NCBI RefSeq assembly: GCF_039536245.1 | Contig: NZ_BAAAYN010000039.1 | Location: 1 to 52,000 of the forward strand | Length of the DNA stretch: 52,000 nt | Direction: 5' to 3' | Origin: Cryptosporangium minutisporangium | Lineage (GTDB): Bacteria > Actinomycetota > Actinomycetes > Mycobacteriales > Cryptosporangiaceae | In this document: positions 51,903-52,000 of the stretch, piece after piece | Layout: the number at the start of each line of letters is the position of its first letter | Position numbering within the stretch: position 1 is the stretch's first letter | Translations under genes and position numbers: made by a program | Notes under the pieces: model-generated | The model's database searches: none | Seen by the model: the letters and a program-made list of their open reading frames with translations, nothing else | Told to the model about the DNA's origin: nothing

Positions 51903-52000
51903 CTAGCCGGGTGGTGGGTCGAGGGTGGTGCCGTCAGGCCGTTGGATGGTGACGGTTCGTCCGTCGAAGGCGAGTGTCCAGCCGTGGTCGTGGATGCGGT
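51903..52000 (-). CDS. HNH endonuclease (13E12 type), C-terminal end only
   Basis: The window edge cuts this gene. The visible 31 codons read RIHDHGWTLAFDGRTVTIQR and PDGTTLDPPPG and end at TAG (51903-51905). This HxHGWTL...RPDGT tail is typical of DUF222/HNH proteins of the 13E12 repeat family, multicopy in actinobacteria. The nuclease motif itself lies outside the window. Confidence 0.55.
   Translation of the reverse strand, partial: RIHDHGWTLAFDGRTVTIQRPDGTTLDPPPG

Noticed and set aside
1-52000. tRNA, rRNA, prophage or complete insertion sequence
   Set aside because: No cloverleaf, rRNA, transposase or phage structural signature was seen; only an HNH 13E12-type tail is present at the right edge.

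Overview
The window is high-GC DNA with dense GTG/ATG-overlapping operons, Tat-exported and lipobox proteins, an OmpR-type two-component system with a GerMN lipoprotein, CNNM/CorC pairs, glcDEF, a steroid-type SDR behind a KstR-like operator, and the C-terminus of a 13E12-type HNH protein at the right edge. This points to a soil Actinomycetota (Frankia/Cryptosporangium/Mycobacteriales-like). The genus cannot be fixed from the sequence alone. No rRNA, tRNA, CRISPR array, complete IS or prophage module was seen.

Left part (1-17.6 kb): a frameshifted MBL hydrolase; a beta-propeller-like hypothetical; a two-domain TetR regulator tail-to-tail with a Tat-exported latex clearing protein (rubber oxygenase Lcp, all key residues present); an N-truncated MFS transporter; a translationally coupled export operon (ABC ATPase, frameshifted ABC-2 permease, TlpA-like thioredoxin, ABC exporter, S26 signal peptidase); an nhaA remnant, prfC and a truncated glycosyltransferase; then a response regulator-histidine kinase-GerMN lipoprotein operon divergent from a STAS-GlsB-BON stress operon, with an ACTGTCAT direct repeat between them.

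Middle part (17.8-32.6 kb): a LacI repressor divergent from a long tightly packed operon: D-2-hydroxyacid dehydrogenase, family-5 solute-binding lipoprotein, alpha/beta hydrolase, beta-hydroxyacid dehydrogenase, DppB, a DppC-DppD fusion, DppF, a GHL6-like putative glycosidase, and an 864-residue putative glycosidase I cannot place in a family. This looks like a complete uptake-and-catabolism system for an unknown glycoside, probably one that yields a sugar acid or lactone. It is the best candidate for an undescribed system here. A second LacI gene follows in the opposite direction, with its own 12-bp palindrome upstream.

Right part (33-52 kb): two CNNM/CorC membrane proteins; a steroid-type SDR plus a dihydrodipicolinate-reductase-like enzyme behind the KstR-like site, divergent from an alpha/beta hydrolase and the glcDEF glycolate oxidase genes; an Hsp70-TM-WD40 fusion protein; a secretory lipase; a lipoprotein with propeller-like repeats; and several small hypotheticals (NIPSNAP, DUF4240, DUF6869). 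A four-copy 69-bp tandem repeat sits on the start of one small gene. At least seven genes in the window are visibly truncated or frameshifted, so either local decay or assembly errors are common here.
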